From: Lachnospiraceae bacterium UBA7027
Lineage (GTDB): Bacteria; Bacillota; Clostridia; Lachnospirales; Lachnospiraceae
Direction of reading: 5' to 3'
Length of the DNA: 8,635 nucleotides
NCBI GenBank assembly: GCA_002494135.1
Contig: DLBG01000116.1
Coordinates: forward strand, 1-8,635
The notes below the pieces were generated by a model. That model made no database searches. It was not told where the DNA came from and saw only the letters and a list, made by a program, of their open reading frames with translations. The first letter of the stretch is position 1. Each line of letters opens with the position of its first letter. The position numbers and the translations under genes are program-made. This document shows positions 5,920 through 8,635 of this stretch, one piece after another.

Positions 5920-6681
5920 ATGCATACCAAAAGAATCATTCCCTGCCTCGACGTGAATGCCGGAAGAGTGGTAAAAGGAGTGAATTTCGTCAATTTAATC
6001 GATGCCGGCGATCCGGTGGAAGTTGCAGCCATCTATGACAAAGAGGGTGCGGACGAACTCGTTTTTCTTGATATTACGGCATCTTCCGACGCACGCGATA
6101 CGGTTGTGGACATGGTACGCCGCGTGGCGGAGAAGGTGTTTATTCCGTTTACCGTGGGCGGCGGAATCAGAACGGTGGATGATTTTAAAAAAATACTGCG
6201 CGAAGGTGCGGACAAAGTAGCGGTCAATTCCGCGGCAATTATGAATCCGAACCTGATCAGCGAGGCGGCGGAAAAATTCGGAAGCCAGTGCGTGGTGGTT
6301 GCAATCGATGCCAAACGCAGGGCGGACGGAAGCGGCTGGAATATTTATAAAAACGGCGGTCGCATCGATATGGGAATCGATGCCGTGGAATGGGCGATGA
6401 AAGCGAATCGTCTCGGCGCCGGCGAAATTCTGCTGACAAGTATGGACTGTGACGGAACCAAGAACGGGTATGATCTGGAACTTACCCGGATCATCTCCGA
6501 GAATGTTTCGGTTCCGGTGATTGCATCCGGCGGTGCGGGAAACATGGAACATTTTTACGAAGCTCTTACCGAAGGAAAAGCGGACGCGGCGCTTGCAGCA
6601 AGTCTGTTCCATTTTAAAGAACTTGAAATCAGACAGGTCAAGGAATACTTAAGAAAGAAAGGTGTTTCTGTAAGACTGTAA
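5920..6681 (+). CDS. hisF: Imidazole glycerol phosphate synthase, cyclase subunit HisF
   Basis: HisF is the (βα)8-barrel partner of HisH. It uses the channelled ammonia to convert the PRFAR intermediate into imidazole glycerol phosphate and AICAR in the cytoplasm. At 253 residues the length is exactly typical. The catalytic aspartates are D11 (in IPCLDVNAGRVVKG) and D130 (in VVVAIDAKR). The phosphate-binding loops appear as FTVGGGIRT (about 78-85) and ASGGAG (about 202-207), and the barrel motif TSMDCDGTKNGYD at 173-185. ATG 5920 has GAAAGGAT at 5905-5912. A hisA identity is excluded by the NAGRVVKGVNF and MDCDGT sequences, which are typical of HisF. It probably shares transcription with hisH, though the palindrome between them could allow separate control. 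ung begins 19 nt after the stop. Confidence 0.98.
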   Translation: MHTKRIIPCLDVNAGRVVKGVNFVNLIDAGDPVEVAAIYDKEGADELVFLDITASSDARDTVVDMVRRVAEKVFIPFTVGGGIRTVDDFKKILREGADKVAVNSAAIMNPNLISEAAEKFGSQCVVVAIDAKRRADGSGWNIYKNGGRIDMGIDAVEWAMKANRLGAGEILLTSMDCDGTKNGYDLELTRIISENVSVPVIASGGAGNMEHFYEALTEGKADAALAASLFHFKELEIRQVKEYLRKKGVSVRL

Positions 6682-6695
6682 TTATGTAAACTTAT
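6682..6695 (+). repeat. Left copy of a 14-bp inverted repeat flanking ung
   Basis: TTATGTAAACTTAT lies just after the hisF stop and 5 nt before the ung start. Its exact complement is at 7378-7391, overlapping the ung stop codon. The pair therefore brackets the ung gene almost to the base. The repeat is seen directly; its purpose is unknown. Confidence 0.6.
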
Positions 6696-6700
6696 AAATT

Positions 6701-7381
6701 ATGAGTAATGTAGCTTCAGACTGGCTTCCGTACTTTGCTGCGGAGTCAAAAAAAGAATATTATGTCAACCTCACTAAAAAGGTACGCGACGAGTATAACC
6801 GGCATACCTGCTTCCCTCCGAAAGAGGATGTTTTTGCCGCATTTCAATATACTTCCCTTGAGAATGTGAAGGTTGTCATCCTCGGCCAGGATCCGTACCA
6901 CAATGTGGGACAGGCTCACGGCCTTTGTTTTTCTGTGCAAAACGGGGTGGAGATTCCTCCGAGCCTTGTTAATATTTATCAGGAAATTCATGACGATGTT
7001 GGCTGTTACATTCCGAATAACGGCACGCTGACAAAATGGGCTAAGCAGGGCGTTCTGCTGCTTAATACGGTGCTGACCGTCCGTGCCCATGAGGCAAATT
7101 CCCATCGCGGAATCGGCTGGGAAACTTTTACGGACAGAGTCATTGAAATCGTAAACGAAAAGAACGCGCCCGTTGTTTTCCTTCTCTGGGGTTCCCCGGC
7201 AGCAAAGAAGGAGGCGCTTTTAAACAATCCGAATCATCTGGTCTTAAAAGCCCCGCACCCGAGTCCGTTGTCCGCATATCGCGGTTTCTTCGGCTGCAGG
7301 CATTTTTCCAAAACAAACGAATTTCTGGAAAAGAACGGGGTGGAGCCGATTGACTGGCAGATTGAGAATATTGCTCAATAA
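6701..7381 (+). CDS. ung: Uracil-DNA glycosylase
   Basis: Family 1 UDG removes uracil from DNA, the first step of base-excision repair of deaminated cytosine or misincorporated dUMP. At 226 residues it is a typical bacterial enzyme. The water-activating loop GQDPYH at 62-67 carries catalytic D64. LLLNTVLTVRAHEANSH is at about 119-135. LLWGSPA at about 161-167 is the uracil-recognition region. The DNA-intercalation loop HPSPLSAYRGFFGC at 186-199 includes H186 and the probe leucine L190. ATG 6701 is the first in-frame start, because a TAA lies in frame at 6695. No Shine-Dalgarno sequence is visible upstream; the leader is AT-rich and only 19 nt separate it from hisF. Translation may depend on coupling to hisF or on a leaderless transcript. 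It is flanked by a perfect 14-bp inverted repeat. Confidence 0.98.
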   Translation: MSNVASDWLPYFAAESKKEYYVNLTKKVRDEYNRHTCFPPKEDVFAAFQYTSLENVKVVILGQDPYHNVGQAHGLCFSVQNGVEIPPSLVNIYQEIHDDVGCYIPNNGTLTKWAKQGVLLLNTVLTVRAHEANSHRGIGWETFTDRVIEIVNEKNAPVVFLLWGSPAAKKEALLNNPNHLVLKAPHPSPLSAYRGFFGCRHFSKTNEFLEKNGVEPIDWQIENIAQ

Positions 7382-7391
7382 GTTTACATAA
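7378..7391 (-). repeat. Right copy of the 14-bp inverted repeat flanking ung
   Basis: ATAAGTTTACATAA is the exact reverse complement of 6682-6695 and includes the ung TAA stop (7379-7381). It lies 19 bp before the terminator stem. Its core GTTTACA occurs again at 7487-7493, in the -35 region of the next promoter. Confidence 0.6.
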
Positions 7392-7410
7392 ATACAACAT
7401 ATAGTATAGG

Positions 7411-7469
7411 GCAAAACGTGCGATTCCCCTGAAAATACCAGCGGGAGTGCGGTTTTGCTTATTTTAATT
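7411..7469 (+). terminator. Rho-independent terminator after ung
   Basis: GCAAAAC (7411-7417) pairs with GTTTTGC (7452-7458). An inner imperfect stem is made by TTCCCCTG (7424-7431) with CAGCGGGA (7439-7446), around a small AAAATAC-type loop. The stem is followed directly by TTATTTTAATT at 7459-7469. It ends the cheW-like/his/ung run and insulates the next gene. Confidence 0.75.
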
Positions 7470-7472
7470 CTG

Positions 7473-7486
7473 ATTTTCACGAAAAT
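7473..7486. promoter_or_regulatory. Short inverted repeat beside the -35 box
   Basis: ATTTTC and GAAAAT are separated by two bases and end one base before the -35 hexamer region of the next promoter. The place is suitable for an upstream regulator or for an AT-rich UP-type element. The arms are only 6 bp long and AT-rich, so chance is a real possibility. Confidence 0.25.
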
Positions 7487-7487
7487 G

Positions 7488-7516
7488 TTTACAAATCTAT
7501 ATCTTGGGGGTATAAT
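7488..7516 (+). promoter_or_regulatory. Near-consensus sigma-A promoter for the dynamin-like gene
   Basis: TTTACA (7488-7493) and TATAAT (7511-7516) are separated by exactly 17 bp and match consensus at five and six of six positions. Transcription would begin near 7523. That leaves a leader of about 69 nt before the start codon. This is the strongest promoter in the window. Confidence 0.85.
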
Positions 7517-7546
7517 TTTATTGTGTTTAATGGGGGTAGTATGCTG

Positions 7547-7591
7547 ATTTGTACATCTCCTTAAGACAAATGGGGCATTTTGGAGGAAGTT
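7547..7591 (+). promoter_or_regulatory. Leader with possible Shine-Dalgarno pairing
   Basis: The leader holds an inverted repeat ATTTGT (7547-7552) with ACAAAT (7566-7571). A CTCC in its loop (7557-7560) could alternatively pair with the GGAG of the ribosome binding site GGAGG (7582-7586). That site is 5 nt from ATG 7592. Two competing foldings would allow translational control, but the pairings are short. No known riboswitch class was recognised. Confidence 0.25.
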
Positions 7592-8635
7592 ATGAAAGAA
7601 TTAATGATTATGTATCACCCGGTCAAGAAAGAGATTCGCTTTCTGGCCAAGGCGAAGGGAGAGTTTGTGGAAATCCCTTATGCTATGTGCCCGTGGCTGT
7701 CTCAATACGCTCCTGACAAGGGTGAATTTTTATTGCAAAATCATGGAAATAAATTCTTCGAGGACATCTGGGAGCAGTTTTTACGTGATCAGGTCAGCAT
7801 TACCTTTAAAGGTACCAAGATTGATTACGACGATTTTGTAAAAAAGGTTAAAGAGTATAACAAGAGTTCAGGCGAAGAGCGTTTCGTAATCGAGGATTTT
7901 GTCGAGCTGCCGAGCGTTGCGGAGATTTTTGATTCCGTCAGCGAATTCTGCGACACGACGTTAACCATGCTCGGAAACGAACTTCAGAACTCCGATATCA
8001 AGGATTCCTTCCTTCGCAGGAAAGCCGAATTCGAAGAGAAGAAAGCAAAGTTAAACAATTCCGACGTGAACCTTTGCCTGGTAGGCACCTATTCCTCAGG
8101 TAAATCCACGTTTATCAACGCCCTGATCGGAAGAAGAATTCTGCCTGAGAGCATCAATTCCGAGACGGCGAAGATGTTCCGCATTTCCAATGCACCGGAT
8201 CCGAGCGTGGAATTCTTTATCAAAAAAGGCAGCGTTCCCGGGCAGGAAATCCGTGCAACAATTACCTGGGATGAGAACAAAAAGAAATTTGCGTTCCATG
8301 CGGAGGTTCCCTGCGAACTGACGGAAGAGAAGGTAAACGGCGAGATCAATTCCGCCATCATGTTCCGCTTACAGCAGCATGAACAGTTATATCAGATTCT
8401 GAAAAAATTAAATGACATTCCGAATCATGCGGATGCCGATAATGACGAATATGTGGATGGTATCATCGATGTATTCTTCCCGATTCCTTTGGGCGAGAAT
8501 ATCAACTTTACGTTCTATGATACCCCGGGTACCGATTCGAACTCCAACGAGCATCTGCTTGTTCTGCAGAAAGCATTGCAGCAGCAGACCAATTCCATTC
8601 TGATTGTTCTTTATGAGCCGACCAAGATGGAAGGT
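7592..8635 (+). CDS. Dynamin-like large GTPase, N-terminal part (runs off the window)
   Basis: The frame is open from ATG 7592 to the last base, 348 codons, with no stop, so the C-terminus is not seen. The G1/Walker A motif GTYSSGKS is at 165-172 (K171, S172). A G2-type threonine is probable at T192 in the segment SETAKMF. G3 is DTPGT at 310-314. These fit the dynamin/GBP-type GTPase superfamily, whose members form self-assembling, membrane-remodelling GTPases. The G4 motif would lie beyond the end. G1 and G3 are about 145 residues apart, which is long and suggests an insertion around 205-300. Residues 1-160 match no domain I can name; they look like a small mixed region followed by a helical stretch near 125-158. 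GGAGG at 7582-7586 supports the start. It stands alone behind its own promoter, so context does not reveal a role. Confidence 0.85.
   Translation, partial: MKELMIMYHPVKKEIRFLAKAKGEFVEIPYAMCPWLSQYAPDKGEFLLQNHGNKFFEDIWEQFLRDQVSITFKGTKIDYDDFVKKVKEYNKSSGEERFVIEDFVELPSVAEIFDSVSEFCDTTLTMLGNELQNSDIKDSFLRRKAEFEEKKAKLNNSDVNLCLVGTYSSGKSTFINALIGRRILPESINSETAKMFRISNAPDPSVEFFIKKGSVPGQEIRATITWDENKKKFAFHAEVPCELTEEKVNGEINSAIMFRLQQHEQLYQILKKLNDIPNHADADNDEYVDGIIDVFFPIPLGENINFTFYDTPGTDSNSNEHLLVLQKALQQQTNSILIVLYEPTKMEG

Noticed and set aside
5995..6612. Long minus-strand open frame (205 codons) opposite hisF
   Set aside because: It is a shadow of the strongly conserved hisF on the other strand. It has no recognisable motif and is rich in His, Arg and Cys, as expected of antisense frames.
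7517..7591. Riboswitch in the leader of the GTPase gene
   Set aside because: The leader is only about 69 nt and shows no known aptamer core. Only a weak two-state pairing was kept as a low-confidence note.
8412..8603. Met/Arg/Ser-rich plus-strand frame inside the dynamin-like gene
   Set aside because: It is out of frame with the GTPase, whose DTPG motif falls in the same stretch, and its composition is that of a shadow frame.

Overview
The window looks like a chromosomal segment of a Gram-positive, low-to-middle GC Clostridia, most likely a Lachnospiraceae-type anaerobe. The support is strong AGGAGG-like ribosome binding sites, sigma-A style TTTACA/TATAAT promoter boxes and the character of the proteins. 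The family assignment is an inference from style; no 16S gene or other taxonomic marker is present. All genes recognised read on the + strand.

Left end (1-2551): a complete, apparently intact IS21-family insertion sequence. It has perfect 13-bp terminal inverted repeats (TGCATATTCCGCT at 1-13, its complement at 2539-2551), a phased array of about 20-bp subterminal repeats at each end, an IstA DDE transposase and an IstB AAA+ helper ATPase. The left tip of the element is base 1 of the window, so the left flank and the target duplication cannot be seen. A hairpin that would bury the istA ribosome binding site lies just upstream of istA.

Middle (2552-4732): a 193-bp non-coding spacer with a stem-loop and three 8-bp repeats spaced exactly 10 bp apart. 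It is followed by a translationally overlapping pair: a low-molecular-weight protein tyrosine phosphatase and a large multi-pass membrane protein that resembles GT-C glycosyltransferases. Together they suggest an envelope or extracellular glycan function, possibly phosphotyrosine controlled.

Centre-right (4733-7469): a single-domain CheW-like protein with its own candidate promoter, closely followed by hisH and hisF (the two subunits of imidazole glycerol phosphate synthase, joining histidine and purine metabolism) and ung (uracil-DNA glycosylase). A rho-independent terminator closes the run. hisH and hisF are separated by a gap carrying a perfect 16-bp palindrome. ung is bracketed by a perfect 14-bp inverted repeat and lacks a visible Shine-Dalgarno sequence.

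Right end (7470-8635): a near-consensus promoter drives a dynamin-like large GTPase, whose N-terminal 348 residues are visible before the window ends. It has clear G1 and G3 motifs behind an unrecognised N-terminal region of about 160 residues. This is the least understood protein in the window. No CRISPR array, tRNA, rRNA or clear riboswitch was found.
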